DNA of 64,000 nucleotides from Gluconacetobacter takamatsuzukensis (GCF_014174275.1 NZ_JABEQK010000010.1:62001-126000); one strand, 5' to 3'. Positions 1 through 9,896 are shown, counted from the stretch's first letter. Notes: generated from the sequence alone by a model not told the origin. Translations and numbers: made by a program.

Positions 1-1
1 G

Positions 2-208
2 ACCGCCCTGGACGCCAAATCGGTGATCTCGCTGGAAAAACAGCCCGAAGGCTTCGCCGTCACCGCCGCCCACCTGACCCTGACCGCCACCATCCCTGGC
101 GCGACCGAGGAGCAGTTCCAGGAACTCGCCGCCAAGGCCAAGGCCGGCTGCCCGATTTCCAAGCTGCTGAATGCCACGGTGACGCTGGAAGCGACGCTGA
201 AGGCCTGA
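2..208 (+). CDS. OsmC family peroxiredoxin, C-terminal part (cut by window start)
   Basis: The frame is open from the first bases of the window and ends at TGA 206-208, leaving about 68 residues. The C-terminal GCPISKLLNA carries the conserved second cysteine (CPxS) of the OsmC/Ohr fold, where it works with an upstream cysteine to reduce organic hydroperoxides. The upstream half, with the first catalytic cysteine, lies outside the window, so OsmC, Ohr and YhfA-like subtypes cannot be told apart. The GTG at 23 is an internal codon and not a start. The gene converges on aroC, with a run of hairpins between them. Confidence 0.75.
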   Translation, partial: TALDAKSVISLEKQPEGFAVTAAHLTLTATIPGATEEQFQELAAKAKAGCPISKLLNATVTLEATLKA

Positions 209-209
209 C

Positions 210-296
210 AAGGGCTTTGCCCTTGACCCACCAAAGGGCAGTCGCCCTTTGGAAACCCGGTCGTCAATGACCGGGGTGCAGGGCCTCGGGCCCTGC
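210..296. terminator. Array of four consecutive hairpins between convergent genes
   Basis: Four inverted repeats follow one another: 210-224 (AAGGGC / GCCCTT), 231-252 (CCAAAGGGC / GCCCTTTGG, 9-bp stem), 256-275 (CCCGGTC / GACCGGG) and 278-296 (GCAGGGC / GCCCTGC). They fill the gap between the OsmC stop and the aroC stop, so they probably end transcription from both sides. There is no T-run, so termination may be inefficient or Rho-assisted. Confidence 0.6.
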
Positions 297-313
297 CGGG
301 TCCGGGGCGTTCC

Positions 314-1402
314 CTAGACAGGGCGTGGGTCGTGTCCTGTCTGGCCCCGGTGGCGGAGCAGATGATCGGCCAATACACACGCCATCATCGCCTCGCCGAC
401 CGGCACGGCCCGGATTCCCACGCACGGATCATGCCGCCCACGGGTGGAAACCTCGACATTCTCCCCGCCCCGCGTCACCGAGGGAACGGGGGTGAGAATC
501 GAGCTGGTCGGCTTGACCGCGAAGCGCGCCACCAGCGGCTGGCCGGTGGAAATCCCGCCCAGCACGCCGCCGGCATGGTTGGCGCCGAAGACCAGCCGCC
601 CGTCTTCCATCCGCATCGGGTCGGCATTTTCCTCGCCGCTCAGGGCAGCGGCGGCGAATCCGTCGCCGATTTCCACGCCCTTGACGGCATTGATGCTCAT
701 CAGCGCCATCGCGAGGTCGGAATCCAGCTTGCCGTAGATCGGCGCCCCCAGCCCCGGCGGCACGCCGTCGGCCACGATCTCGACCACCGCGCCGACCGAC
801 GACCCGGCCTTGCGCACGGCGCCCAGATACTCTTCCCACACCGGCACCATCTCCGGGTCGGGGCAGAAGAAGGGGTTGTCGCCCACCGTGTCCCAGTCCC
901 AGCGCGCCCGGTCGATGCGATGCGTGCCGACCTGCACCAGCGCGCCGCGAATCCGCACCCCGGCCCCCAGCACCTGCCGCGCGACGGCACCCGCCGCCAC
1001 GCGCATCGCCGTCTCGCGGGCCGAGGAGCGCCCACCGCCGCGATAGTCGCGAATGCCGTATTTCAGGTCGTAGGCCACATCGGCATGGCCCGGCCGATAG
1101 CGCTGGGCAATATCGCCGTAATCGCGCGACCGCTGGTCCACATTGCGGATCAGCAGCGAGATCGGGGTGCCGGTGGTCTGCCCCTCGAACACGCCGGACA
1201 GGATCTCGACCGAATCGGGTTCCTGCCGCTGGGTGGTGAATTTCGACTGGCCGGGTCGCCGCAGGTCCAGCCACGGCTGGATATCGGCCTCGGACAAGGG
1301 CACGCGCGGCGGGCACCCGTCCACCACGCAGCCGATCGCCGGCCCATGGCTCTCACCCCAGGTCGTCACCCGAAACAGATGGCCGAAACTGTTATCCGAC
1401 AT
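314..1402 (-). CDS. aroC: Chorismate synthase
   Basis: Chorismate synthase (362 aa) catalyses the last step of the shikimate pathway, converting 5-enolpyruvylshikimate 3-phosphate to chorismate with reduced FMN as cofactor, in the cytosol. The family signature is clear at the N-terminus ([18 protein letters not shown], residues 7-24). The second signature [20 protein letters not shown] and the [18 protein letters not shown] block follow near residues 101-140. Length matches the family. The ATG start directly precedes the conserved N-terminus. It lies downstream of fabI on the same strand but is separated from it by a structured repeat, so the two may not be co-transcribed. Confidence 0.96.
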   Translation of the reverse strand: MSDNSFGHLFRVTTWGESHGPAIGCVVDGCPPRVPLSEADIQPWLDLRRPGQSKFTTQRQEPDSVEILSGVFEGQTTGTPISLLIRNVDQRSRDYGDIAQRYRPGHADVAYDLKYGIRDYRGGGRSSARETAMRVAAGAVARQVLGAGVRIRGALVQVGTHRIDRARWDWDTVGDNPFFCPDPEMVPVWEEYLGAVRKAGSSVGAVVEIVADGVPPGLGAPIYGKLDSDLAMALMSINAVKGVEIGDGFAAAALSGEENADPMRMEDGRLVFGANHAGGVLGGISTGQPLVARFAVKPTSSILTPVPSVTRGGENVEVSTRGRHDPCVGIRAVPVGEAMMACVLADHLLRHRGQTGHDPRPV

Positions 1403-1429
1403 GACCCGATAATCCCTTCGCCGTTCGTA

Positions 1430-1594
1430 GCCAAAACCTGCCCGGAGATGTGGGCTGGCGAGCGAGAGCGGCCCAAAGGGCCGCGCCCGTCGTGTGTTTT
1501 CGAGCCTCAGCGCGGAGCGGCCTCAATGGCCGTGAGCACCGGAGCACAGGAAACGCGCGTCGGATCGCCGCCAGCGCCCGTTTACGGTCAGGTT

Positions 1595-1598
<4 letters not shown>
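1430..1598 (-). repeat. Structured intergenic repeat, copy 1 (3' of fabI)
   Basis: About 169 bp flanked by an imperfect inverted repeat (AAAACCTG at 1433-1440 and CAGGTTTT at 1589-1596, followed inwards by further partly paired bases). The interior holds two short hairpins with conserved stems: GCGGCCC/GGGCCGC with loop AAA, and GCGGCC/GGCCGT with loop TCAAT. A conserved stretch GAGCACCGGAGCACAGGAAA follows. The right arm overlaps the fabI stop codon (1595-1597). It shares most of its interior with the copies at 23902-24065 and 28102-28219. Confidence 0.8.
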
Positions 1599-2434
<836 letters not shown>

Positions 2435-2589
2435 GATAGAATCCTCGGAATGGATGGAATATGGCATGATCGGAATGGCGCCGTGGTTGCACAAGCGCGC
2501 GCGTCGGACAAGATCCGAGCGGCCGGCCAGCCCCTGTTTCACCGAATGCGTGGCATGCCGGCCATGTCTCCGCCCTCCGTCCGGCCAGA

Positions 2590-3213
2590 ATGGGACCGAC
2601 TGTCATGACCATGCCGCTGATCGACCTGGGGTCCGATCCGTTCACCCTGTTCGCCCACTGGATGCGCGCGGCCGAAGCCGCCGAACCCAACGATCCCAAT
2701 GCCATGGCGCTGGCCACGGCCACGCCGGACGGCAGGCCGTCGGTGCGGATGATCCTGCTGAAGGGCGCCGACAGGCGCGGCTTCGTCTTCTATACCAACC
2801 TCGAAAGCCGCAAGGCCGGCGAACTGGTGGAAAACCCGCAGGCCGCCCTGCTGTTCCACTGGAAGAGCCTGATGCGGCAGGTCCGCATCGAAGGCCCGGT
2901 CGAACCGGTGACCGACGCCGAGGCCGATACCTATTTCGCCAGCCGCTCGCGCCTGTCGCGGCTGGGCGCCATCGCCTCCGACCAGTCCCGCCCCCTGGCC
3001 GACCGCGCCTTGTTCGAGCAGCGGCTGGCCGAGGAAGAGGCCCGCTACCCCGAAGGCACGCCCATTCCGCGCCCCGCCGACTGGTCCGGCTTCCGCCTGA
3101 TTCCGGACCGGATCGAATTCTGGCAGAATCGCGCGCACCGGCTGCACGACCGGGCGGTGTGGCGGCGCGCGGGCGCGGATGCGGGGTGGGAGACGACGCG
3201 CCTCTACCCCTGA
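2590..3213 (+). CDS. pdxH: Pyridoxamine 5'-phosphate oxidase
   Basis: PdxH (207 aa) is an FMN enzyme that oxidises pyridoxamine or pyridoxine 5'-phosphate to pyridoxal 5'-phosphate. Family marks include the FMN-binding stretch PSVRMILLKG, the block GFVFYTNLESRKAGEL, the LFHWKSLMRQVRIEG strand and the C-terminal IPRPADWSGFRLIPDRIEFWQ, ending in RLYP as most PdxH proteins do. The ATG at 2590 is given as the start; an in-frame ATG at 2605 is equally possible because neither has a clear ribosome site. Divergent from fabI. Confidence 0.94.
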   Translation: MGPTVMTMPLIDLGSDPFTLFAHWMRAAEAAEPNDPNAMALATATPDGRPSVRMILLKGADRRGFVFYTNLESRKAGELVENPQAALLFHWKSLMRQVRIEGPVEPVTDAEADTYFASRSRLSRLGAIASDQSRPLADRALFEQRLAEEEARYPEGTPIPRPADWSGFRLIPDRIEFWQNRAHRLHDRAVWRRAGADAGWETTRLYP

Positions 3214-3255
3214 GCCCTCCCGCCGCCGACGTTCCTGGGATTCTGGAGAATAACA

Positions 3256-4140
3256 TTGAAGAATATACAGAAAATCCTTCTACCCCTGAACGGGACGTCC
3301 AACGCCGAGGCGGCGCTGGCCACCGGGCTGATCTTCGCGCGGCAGTTCGGCGGCCATATCGCGGCGCTGCATGTGCGCGCCGATAGCCGCGACGTCGCCC
3401 CCCTGGCCGGCGAGGGCCTGTCGGGCGCGATGGTCGAGGACATGATGTCGGCCGCCGAGCGCGAGGGCGCGCGCCGCGCGCTGGCGGTGCGCGAGATGTT
3501 CGGGCAGTTCACCGCCGCCAACGGCGTGAAGGTCACGGACATGATCCCGCCCTTCCACGGCAACCCCATCGGCAGCGCGTCGGCCAGCCTGGTGACCATG
3601 ACGGGCCGCGAGCATGAGGTCGTGACCTACCGCGCCCGCCTGTCGGACGTGACGGTGGTGCCCCATCCGGATTCCGGCGAGGAAATCTCGTCGTCCGAAA
3701 CCCTGCACGCCATCCTGTTCGACAGTGGCCGCCCGGTCGTCATCGCGCCCCGCCGTGCCCCGGCCACCGCCGGGCGGCGCATCTGCATCGCCTGGAACGG
3801 CACGTCGGAAGCCACGGCGGCCCTGCACCATATCCTGCCCTGGGCGGCCGAGGCCGAGGCGGTGCGCGTGCTCTATTCCGGCGACTACCAGCGCCGCGGC
3901 CCCGAAGCCCGCGATGCCGCCGATTACCTGACCATTCACGGCATCCACGCCGACCTGGTGGAATTCGGCGACCCGGACGAGACCGTGGGCGCCAGCCTGC
4001 TGGCCGCCTGCCACAATTTCGGCGCCGACATGCTGGCCATGGGCGCCTATTCCCACTCGCGCCTGCGCCAGCTGATCCTGGGCGGCGTCACACGCCACAT
4101 TCTGGAGAACGCGGAAGTTCCGGTGCTGATGAGCCGCTGA
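3256..4140 (+). CDS. Universal stress protein, tandem UspA domains
   Basis: A 294-aa cytosolic protein with two Usp folds. Residues 1-150 begin KILLPLNGTSNAEAAL, and residues about 170-294 begin RRICIAWNGTSEATAAL and end with the nucleotide-binding G-(x)-GAYSHSRLRQLILGGVT region. The second domain has the ATP-binding pattern and the first is degenerate there. The start is TTG at 3256, preceded by TGGAGAA. The substrate and stress are unknown. It stands alone between pdxH and the cysH operon, with its own downstream gap. Confidence 0.88.
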   Translation: MKNIQKILLPLNGTSNAEAALATGLIFARQFGGHIAALHVRADSRDVAPLAGEGLSGAMVEDMMSAAEREGARRALAVREMFGQFTAANGVKVTDMIPPFHGNPIGSASASLVTMTGREHEVVTYRARLSDVTVVPHPDSGEEISSSETLHAILFDSGRPVVIAPRRAPATAGRRICIAWNGTSEATAALHHILPWAAEAEAVRVLYSGDYQRRGPEARDAADYLTIHGIHADLVEFGDPDETVGASLLAACHNFGADMLAMGAYSHSRLRQLILGGVTRHILENAEVPVLMSR

Positions 4141-4198
4141 TACCCCTCGGCATAGGTGCCATGCCAAAAATACCACGACCATAAGACGTATATTTAAC

Positions 4199-4227
4199 TT
4201 GAATATCGAACGAGGAATGATTAGATC
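4199..4227 (+). promoter_or_regulatory. Candidate sigma-70-type promoter of the cysH operon
   Basis: TTGAAT (4199-4204), a 17-base spacer and TAGATC (4222-4227) lie in an AT-rich stretch rare in this window. Transcription would begin near 4234, just upstream of the palindrome at 4238. This is a prediction by eye. Confidence 0.3.
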
Positions 4228-4237
4228 CCCCCTCAAA

Positions 4238-4256
4238 GCACGATTACGCTTCGTGC
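4238..4256. promoter_or_regulatory. Palindromic operator in front of cysH (shared with the cysI operon)
   Basis: GCACGA and TCGTGC are separated by seven bases (TTACGCT). The same half-sites with the same 7-base spacing occur at 7754-7772 ahead of the DUF2849-cysI-DUF934 unit. The shared placement in front of both halves of the sulfate pathway suggests the binding site of a common sulfur regulator. If the promoter at 4199 is right, the site lies just after the transcription start, which would favour repression. Confidence 0.55.
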
Positions 4257-4263
4257 ATTGAGG

Positions 4264-4962
4264 ATGTGGATCTGCACCGTGCGTCTTGAGTCGTCGATCA
4301 TCCATGCCATCGAAGCCGCCGGCGAGGACGCGTCGGCGATCCTGCGCGCGGCGCTGGGCGGCATGCCGCGCGGGCGGATCGGCCTCGTCTCCTCCTTCGG
4401 CACCGAATCCGCCGTGCTGCTGGCCATGGCGGCCGAGATCGACCCCGCGGTGCCGGTACTGTTCCTGGAAACCGGGCAGCATTTCCCCGAGACCCTGGCC
4501 TATCGCGACCAGCTGGTCGCACGGCTGGGCCTGACCGATGTGCGCAACATCCGCCCCGACCCGGCGCAGATCGCGGCCCGCGACCCCCAGGGCCAGCTCT
4601 GGGCGTTCGACCCCGATGCCTGCTGCGCCCTGCGCAAGGTGGAGCCGCTGGACGAGGCGATCATCCCCTTCGATGCGTGGATTACCGGCCGCAAGCGCAG
4701 CCAGGCCGCCACCCGCGCCCACCTGCCGGTCATCGAGCCGCAGGCCGACGGCCGCTTCAAGATCAACCCCCTGGCACGCTGGACGGCGGCGGAACTGGAC
4801 GCGGAGATGACCCGCCGCGACCTGCCGCGCCACCCGCTCAGCCACCTGGGCTATCGCTCGATCGGCTGTGCGCCCTGCACGCGGCCGGTCGCCGAAGGCG
4901 AGGACCCCCGCGCCGGTCGCTGGGCGGGAATAGCCAAGACCGAATGCGGCATCCACGCCTGA
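4264..4962 (+). CDS. cysH: Assimilatory adenylylsulfate (APS) reductase, 4Fe-4S type
   Basis: This cytosolic enzyme (232 aa from this ATG) reduces activated sulfate to sulfite with thiol electrons. SSFGTESAVLL (44-54) is the nucleotide-binding loop. The cysteine pair Cys120-Cys121 and the later Cys202-x-x-Cys205 form the CC...CxxC set that holds the iron-sulfur cluster in APS-type reductases and is missing from E. coli PAPS reductase. The C-terminal KTECGIH carries the catalytic cysteine. The start is uncertain: TTG 4258, ATG 4264 and GTG 4279 are all in frame, and the GAGG at 4260-4263 is too close to the ATG to decide. First gene of cysH-cysD-cysNC, 59 bp before cysD. Confidence 0.9.
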   Translation: MWICTVRLESSIIHAIEAAGEDASAILRAALGGMPRGRIGLVSSFGTESAVLLAMAAEIDPAVPVLFLETGQHFPETLAYRDQLVARLGLTDVRNIRPDPAQIAARDPQGQLWAFDPDACCALRKVEPLDEAIIPFDAWITGRKRSQAATRAHLPVIEPQADGRFKINPLARWTAAELDAEMTRRDLPRHPLSHLGYRSIGCAPCTRPVAEGEDPRAGRWAGIAKTECGIHA

Positions 4963-5021
4963 CCACACGCCGCGCCGACCCCGATCCCCTTTTCCGCCGA
5001 ACCTGCAAGGTAACGCCCACC

Positions 5022-5816
5022 ATGGACGATCTCGACCAACTCGAAGCCCAGAGCATCTACATCCTGCGCGAGGCGTACCGGAAGCTGAAGCCGCTGGCGA
5101 TGCTGTGGTCGCTGGGCAAGGATTCCAACGTCATGGTGTGGCTGGCGCGCAAGGCGTTTCTCGGCCGCGTGCCGTTTCCGGTGATGCACGTCGATACCGG
5201 CAAGAAATTCCCCGAGATGTACCGCTTCCGCGACGAATATACCCGCAAGTGGGAGCTGGAGCTGCTGCTGGGCGACTGCCCGCCGGTCGAGGAAATCGAC
5301 CCGACCCTGCCGCCGGCGGCCCGCTCCGCCGCGCGCAAGACCGCCGGCCTGGCGGCGATGATCGAGAAATACAAGCTGGAAGGCGTGATCGCCGGCATCC
5401 GCCGCGACGAACAGGCCACCCGCGCCAAGGAGCGCGTGTTCAGCCCGCGCGGGTCCAGCCACAAATGGGACGTGCGCAACCAGCCCCCCGAATTCTGGGA
5501 CCAGTACGCCACCCCGCATGAAGAGGGCGTGCATATCCGCGTCCACCCGCTGCTGTCGTGGCGCGAGATCGACATCTGGCGCTATATCGAGCGCGAGGGC
5601 ATTCCGCTGGTCGACCTGTATTTCTCGAAGAACGGCAAGCGCTACCGCTCGCTGGGCGACCAGGACATCACCAGCCCGATCGAGAGCGACGCCGCGACGG
5701 TGGCCGAAGTGATCGCCGAGCTGCAGACCACCCGCACGTCCGAGCGCGCCGGCCGCGCCATGGACCATGAATCGGAAGATGCGTTCGAGCGGCTGCGCGT
5801 CGCCGGCTATCTGTGA
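5022..5816 (+). CDS. cysD: Sulfate adenylyltransferase subunit 2
   Basis: CysD (264 aa) is the catalytic subunit of ATP sulfurylase, making APS from ATP and sulfate together with the GTPase CysN. The PP-loop is seen as [10 protein letters not shown] near residues 29-38, and [17 protein letters not shown] and [17 protein letters not shown] are typical CysD blocks. It is clearly shorter than the roughly 300-residue enterobacterial protein: the segment before [13 protein letters not shown] is compact. The ATG at 5022 has AAGG about 10 nt upstream, and no earlier codon gives CysD-like sequence. It is followed by cysNC with a 26-bp gap. Confidence 0.93.
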   Translation: MDDLDQLEAQSIYILREAYRKLKPLAMLWSLGKDSNVMVWLARKAFLGRVPFPVMHVDTGKKFPEMYRFRDEYTRKWELELLLGDCPPVEEIDPTLPPAARSAARKTAGLAAMIEKYKLEGVIAGIRRDEQATRAKERVFSPRGSSHKWDVRNQPPEFWDQYATPHEEGVHIRVHPLLSWREIDIWRYIEREGIPLVDLYFSKNGKRYRSLGDQDITSPIESDAATVAEVIAELQTTRTSERAGRAMDHESEDAFERLRVAGYL

Positions 5817-5842
5817 CCCCAGCGGACGGATCGAGACAGACA

Positions 5843-7717
5843 ATGAGCAACGATTTCCGCCAGGACGCGGCCACCCCCATCGTCATCGTCGGCCATGTCG
5901 ACCACGGCAAGTCGACCCTGATCGGCCGCCTGCTGCATGACACCGACAACCTGCCCGAGGGCCGGGTGGCGCAGATCATCGAATCCAGCCGCAAGCGCGG
6001 GCTGAAGGTCGAATGGAGCTTCCTGCTCGACAGCCTGCAGATCGAGCGCGACCAGGGCGTGACCGTCGATTCCACCCGCATCCCGTTCCTGCTGGGCAAC
6101 CGGCAGTTCGTGATCGTGGATGCGCCGGGCCACCGCCAGTTCCTGCGCAACATGATCACCGGCGCCGCCGACGCCGAGGCCGCCGTGCTGGTGATCGACG
6201 CCGCCGAGGGCGCGCAGGAACAGACGCGCCGCCATGCGATGCTGCTGCGCCTGATCGGCATCCGCCACGTCATCGTACTGATGAACAAGGTGGACCTGCT
6301 GGAGTATGACGAGCAGAAGATCGCGGCTTCGGAACAGGCGGTCGCCGCCCTGCTGAAGCAGCTCGACATCGAGCCCAGCCTGTTCATCCCGGCCTCGGCG
6401 CGCGAGGGCGACAATATCGCCTCCCGCTCGCCGAAGATGGAATGGTACAAGGGCCCGACCCTGACCGAGGCCCTGGCCCTGGTGCCGTCGCCCGCCGGCC
6501 GCGCCGACCTGCCGCTGCGCCTGCCGGTGCAGGATGTCTATCGCTTCGATGCCAAGCGCGTGGTCGCCGGCCGTATCGAGCGCGGACGCGTCAATGTGGG
6601 CGATACGCTGGTCATCGGCACCCACGGCACCACCGCCCGCGTGGCCTCGATCGAGGGCTGGCACGCGGCGCCGCAGATTTCCGCCGTCGCCGGCCAGTCG
6701 GTCGCCATCACGCTGGAGCCGGACGTGATCCCCGATCGCGGCGACCTGCTGCATCGGCCCGAGGAAGCGCCGATCCGCACCGCGCGCATCCGCTCGCGCC
6801 TGTTCTGGCTGCGGCAGGAGCCGCTGCGCGTGGGCGAGAGCTTCCGCCTGCGCCTGGCCACCGCCGAGCACCAGGTCACCGTCGCCTCGATCGATTCCGT
6901 GGTGCGGCTGGACGACCTGACGGAGCACGCATCCGACCATGTCCCGCCCGAAGGCTTCGCCGAGATCACGCTGGCGGCGTCGGAGAGCATCCTGTTCGAC
7001 GCCTTCACCCCCGGCACCACCGACGGGCGCGGCGTGCTGGTCGACCGTCACCAGCGCATCGTCGGCGGCGCGCCGCTGATCGGCCCGGCCGACATCGCCA
7101 GCGGCACCAGGGCCATTCACCCGACCGACAGCACCGTGTCGCTGTGGGACCGCGCCCAGGCGCGCGGCCATCGCGGCGGCGTGTTCTGGATGACGGGCCT
7201 GCCCGGCGCGGGCAAGAGCACCATCGCCCGCGCGGCGGAATCGCGCCTGTTCGGGCAGAAGATCGACGTCTCGGTGCTGGACGGCGACACGCTGCGCGCC
7301 GGCCTGTGCGCCGACCTGGGCTTCTCGGAGGCCGACCGCACCGAAAACGTGCGCCGTGCCGCCGCCGTCGCCCGCATCCTGGCCGAGACCGGCCAGGTGG
7401 TGCTGGTGGCGCTGATCTCGCCCCGCGCCGCCGACCGTGACCTGGCGCGCCAGGTGGTGGGCGAAGGATTCCACGAGGTCTTCGTCGATGCCGACCAGGC
7501 CACCTGCGAGGCCCGCGACCCCAAGGGCCTGTATCAAGCCGCCCGCGCCGGCCGCATCACCGGCTTCACCGGGATCGATGCGCCCTACGACGTCCCGGCC
7601 ACCCCCGACCTGCACCTGCCCACCGGCGCGGGCAGCGTGGCCGAGGTCGCGGAGCGTCTGGCCACCTATGTGGCCGACAGCGTCGCGCTGGCCGAAAGCA
7701 CGCGCCGCCGCTCCTGA
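5843..7717 (+). CDS. cysNC: Bifunctional sulfate adenylyltransferase subunit 1 / APS kinase
   Basis: A fusion of 624 aa. Residues 1 to about 430 are the CysN GTPase, with GHVDHGKST (G1), [12 protein letters not shown] (G3) and NKVDLL (G4), followed by beta-barrel domains. Residues from about 445 are APS kinase (CysC), with the P-loop GLPGAGKST and the [12 protein letters not shown] ending. CysN powers APS formation with CysD; CysC phosphorylates APS to PAPS. GTG 5813 overlapping the cysD stop is possible, but ATG 5843 gives the usual N-terminus. PAPS synthesis alongside an APS-type reductase is noteworthy: PAPS here may serve sulfotransfer or cysteine-regulated storage. Confidence 0.95.
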   Translation: MSNDFRQDAATPIVIVGHVDHGKSTLIGRLLHDTDNLPEGRVAQIIESSRKRGLKVEWSFLLDSLQIERDQGVTVDSTRIPFLLGNRQFVIVDAPGHRQFLRNMITGAADAEAAVLVIDAAEGAQEQTRRHAMLLRLIGIRHVIVLMNKVDLLEYDEQKIAASEQAVAALLKQLDIEPSLFIPASAREGDNIASRSPKMEWYKGPTLTEALALVPSPAGRADLPLRLPVQDVYRFDAKRVVAGRIERGRVNVGDTLVIGTHGTTARVASIEGWHAAPQISAVAGQSVAITLEPDVIPDRGDLLHRPEEAPIRTARIRSRLFWLRQEPLRVGESFRLRLATAEHQVTVASIDSVVRLDDLTEHASDHVPPEGFAEITLAASESILFDAFTPGTTDGRGVLVDRHQRIVGGAPLIGPADIASGTRAIHPTDSTVSLWDRAQARGHRGGVFWMTGLPGAGKSTIARAAESRLFGQKIDVSVLDGDTLRAGLCADLGFSEADRTENVRRAAAVARILAETGQVVLVALISPRAADRDLARQVVGEGFHEVFVDADQATCEARDPKGLYQAARAGRITGFTGIDAPYDVPATPDLHLPTGAGSVAEVAERLATYVADSVALAESTRRRS

Positions 7718-7750
7718 CCCGACGGCCCGATCCCGCGATACACAGAGTGT

Positions 7751-7775
7751 AATGCACGATTAATAATCGTGCATT
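7751..7775. promoter_or_regulatory. 25-bp perfect palindrome ahead of the DUF2849-cysI-DUF934 unit
   Basis: AATGCACGATTA, one central A, then TAATCGTGCATT: a perfect 12+1+12 palindrome. Its core GCACGA-N7-TCGTGC is the same as at 4238-4256. It lies 120 bp upstream of the DUF2849 start and directly before a plausible promoter, a position that would suit an activator. The family of the regulator cannot be read from the DNA. It could also form a hairpin as the terminator of cysNC, but it lacks a T-run. Confidence 0.6.
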
Positions 7776-7779
7776 CCTC

Positions 7780-7808
7780 TTGTATTGGGCCTATGAAACC
7801 CCTAATGC
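7780..7808 (+). promoter_or_regulatory. Candidate promoter of the sulfite reductase unit
   Basis: TTGTAT (7780-7785), a 17-base spacer and TAATGC (7803-7808) predict a start near 7815 and a leader of about 55 nt. The palindrome at 7751-7775 lies just upstream of the -35. Predicted by eye only. Confidence 0.3.
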
Positions 7809-7870
7809 CCCTGTAGAACGGGGCGAGATCCTGTCGGCACCGGCCGGATCGGGTAAAAGAGGACTGACCA

Positions 7871-8209
7871 GTGAGCGATGTCAGGAACAACCGCCGCGAG
7901 GCGGGCGGTTCGAGCGTGATCACCGCCAACCGGCTGCTGGACGGGCGCATCGTCTGGCAGGTGGCGGAAGGCGACTGGTCCACGATCATCGCCGATGCCC
8001 GGATCATCCCCAACGCGGATATCGAGGCCGCGATCGCCCAGGCCGCCGCCCGCCAGCAGGCCGACGGGCTGGTCGGAATCTACGGTGTGCAGGTCGAAAC
8101 CGACGCCACGCCGCCGGTGCCCGTGACGGTGCGCGAGCGCATCCGCGCCTTCGGCCCCTCCGTCCACCCCGATTTCACCCCCGTTGCCGAGCTCGAAGCC
8201 CATGCCTGA
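7871..8209 (+). CDS. DUF2849 protein of the sulfite reductase operon
   Basis: A 112-aa cytosolic protein starting at GTG 7871, with AGAGGA at 7858-7863 as ribosome site. The recognisable DUF2849 core runs from ITANRLLDGRIVWQVAEGDW to VGIYGVQVE. Members of this family are repeatedly found directly before sulfite reductase genes in alphaproteobacteria. Their biochemical role is not established; an accessory role in assembling or regulating the reductase is inferred from position only. Its stop overlaps the cysI start by eight bases (ATGCCTGA), implying translational coupling. Confidence 0.8.
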   Translation: MSDVRNNRREAGGSSVITANRLLDGRIVWQVAEGDWSTIIADARIIPNADIEAAIAQAAARQQADGLVGIYGVQVETDATPPVPVTVRERIRAFGPSVHPDFTPVAELEAHA

Positions 8210-9896
8210 CACCATCCAAGCCCCCGCGCTGCCGGTCGGGCATTACGGCTACGATCAGGTCGACCGCGCCTTCCTGGCCGACCGGGTGGAGCAGTTCCGC
8301 GACCAGGTGGCCCGCCGCATCGCCGGCACGCTGTCCGAGGACGAGTTCAAGCCGCTGCGCCTGATGAACGGGCTGTATCTGCAACTGCATGCCTACATGC
8401 TGCGGATCGCCATTCCCTATGGCGTGCTCGATTCCCGCCAGATGCGCGAGCTGGCGCATATCGCCCGCACCTACGACCGCGATTACGGCCATTTCACCAC
8501 CCGCCAGAACCTCCAGTTCAACTGGATCCGGCTGGAAGACACGCCCGACATCCTGGCCCGCCTGGCCGATGTCGACATGCACGCCATCCAGACCAGCGGC
8601 AACTGCATCCGCAACGTGACCTGCGACCAGTTCGCCGGCGCGGCGCAGGACGAGCTGGTCGATCCGCGCGTGCATGCCGAGATCCTGCGCCAATGGTCGA
8701 CGCTGCACCCCGAATTCACCTTCCTGCCCCGCAAGTTCAAGATCGCGATCAGCGGCAGCCCCAACGACCGCGTGGCCGCGCGCTTCCACGATATCGGGCT
8801 GGTGGCCAAGCCCGCGCCCGACGGCGGCACGATGTTCGACGTGTTCGTGGGCGGCGGCATGGGCCGCACCCCGATCGTGGGCGTGCACCTGCGCGACGAC
8901 CTGCCCGAGGAAGACCTGCTGGCCTATCTGGAGGCCATGGTCCGCGTCTATAACGAGTACGGCCGCCGCGACAACATCTACAAGGCGCGGATCAAGATCC
9001 TGGTCCAGGCACTGGGCACCGAGGGCTACCGCGCCAAGGTCGATGCCGAATTCGCGGCCATGAACCGCGCCCGCTACCGCCTGCCGCCCGAGACGGTCGC
9101 CGCCATCCGCGCCCGCTTCGGCACGCCCGACCTGCACGCGCCCGACGATGCGGCCGAACAACTCGCCCGCGCCCGCCGGGCGGACCCGGCATTCGACCGC
9201 TGGGTGCGTACCAACACCCACCCGCACCGCGCGCCGGGCCATATCTCGGCCGTCATCTCGCTCAAGCCCGCCGGCGGCATCCCCGGCGACGCGACCTCGG
9301 CGCAGATGGACATCATCGCGGACCTGGCCGACCGCCATGCGTTCGGCGAAATCCGCGTCACCCATATGCAGAACCTGGTGCTGGGCCATGTGCGGCAGGA
9401 CGAACTGCATGCGCTGTGGCAGGCCCTGCGCGCGGCCGACCTCGCCTCGGCCAATATCGGCCTGATCGGCGACATCATCGCCTGCCCGGGGCTGGATTAC
9501 TGCTCGCTGGCCAATGCGCGCTCGATCCCGATCGCCCAGAAGCTCAGCGCCCGCTTCGCCAGCCCCGAACTGCAGGAGACGATCGGCCCGATCGAGATCA
9601 AGATCTCGGGCTGCATCAATGCCTGCGGCCATCACCATGCCGGCCATATCGGCATCCTGGGCGTGGACAAGAAGGGCGAGGAGTTCTTCCAGCTCACGCT
9701 CGGCGGCTCGCCGGGCAGCGATGCCTCGGTCGGCCAGATCCTGGGCCCGGCCCTGCCCGAGGACGCGACCGTGGACGCCATCGCCCGCCTGGTCGATGCC
9801 TATCTGGTCCACCGCACCGGGGGCGAGCGCTTCCTGGATACCTACCGGCGCCTGGGCGCCGCCCTGTTCAAGGATGCCGTCTATGCCACTGCTTGA
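8202..9896 (+). CDS. cysI: Sulfite reductase haemoprotein (nitrite/sulfite reductase family)
   Basis: This 564-aa enzyme reduces sulfite to sulfide with a sirohaem coupled to a 4Fe-4S cluster. The duplicated nitrite/sulfite reductase half-domains are visible, with HFTTRQNLQFNWI in the first half. The four cluster ligands lie in CPGLDYC (about 427-433) and CINACGHHH (about 470-474). The ATG at 8202 overlaps the DUF2849 stop. No cysJ flavoprotein follows, so electrons probably come from another donor such as ferredoxin or an unlinked flavoprotein. Assimilatory nitrite reduction is the alternative role, made unlikely by the flanking sulfur genes. Confidence 0.88.
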   Translation: MPDTIQAPALPVGHYGYDQVDRAFLADRVEQFRDQVARRIAGTLSEDEFKPLRLMNGLYLQLHAYMLRIAIPYGVLDSRQMRELAHIARTYDRDYGHFTTRQNLQFNWIRLEDTPDILARLADVDMHAIQTSGNCIRNVTCDQFAGAAQDELVDPRVHAEILRQWSTLHPEFTFLPRKFKIAISGSPNDRVAARFHDIGLVAKPAPDGGTMFDVFVGGGMGRTPIVGVHLRDDLPEEDLLAYLEAMVRVYNEYGRRDNIYKARIKILVQALGTEGYRAKVDAEFAAMNRARYRLPPETVAAIRARFGTPDLHAPDDAAEQLARARRADPAFDRWVRTNTHPHRAPGHISAVISLKPAGGIPGDATSAQMDIIADLADRHAFGEIRVTHMQNLVLGHVRQDELHALWQALRAADLASANIGLIGDIIACPGLDYCSLANARSIPIAQKLSARFASPELQETIGPIEIKISGCINACGHHHAGHIGILGVDKKGEEFFQLTLGGSPGSDASVGQILGPALPEDATVDAIARLVDAYLVHRTGGERFLDTYRRLGAALFKDAVYATA

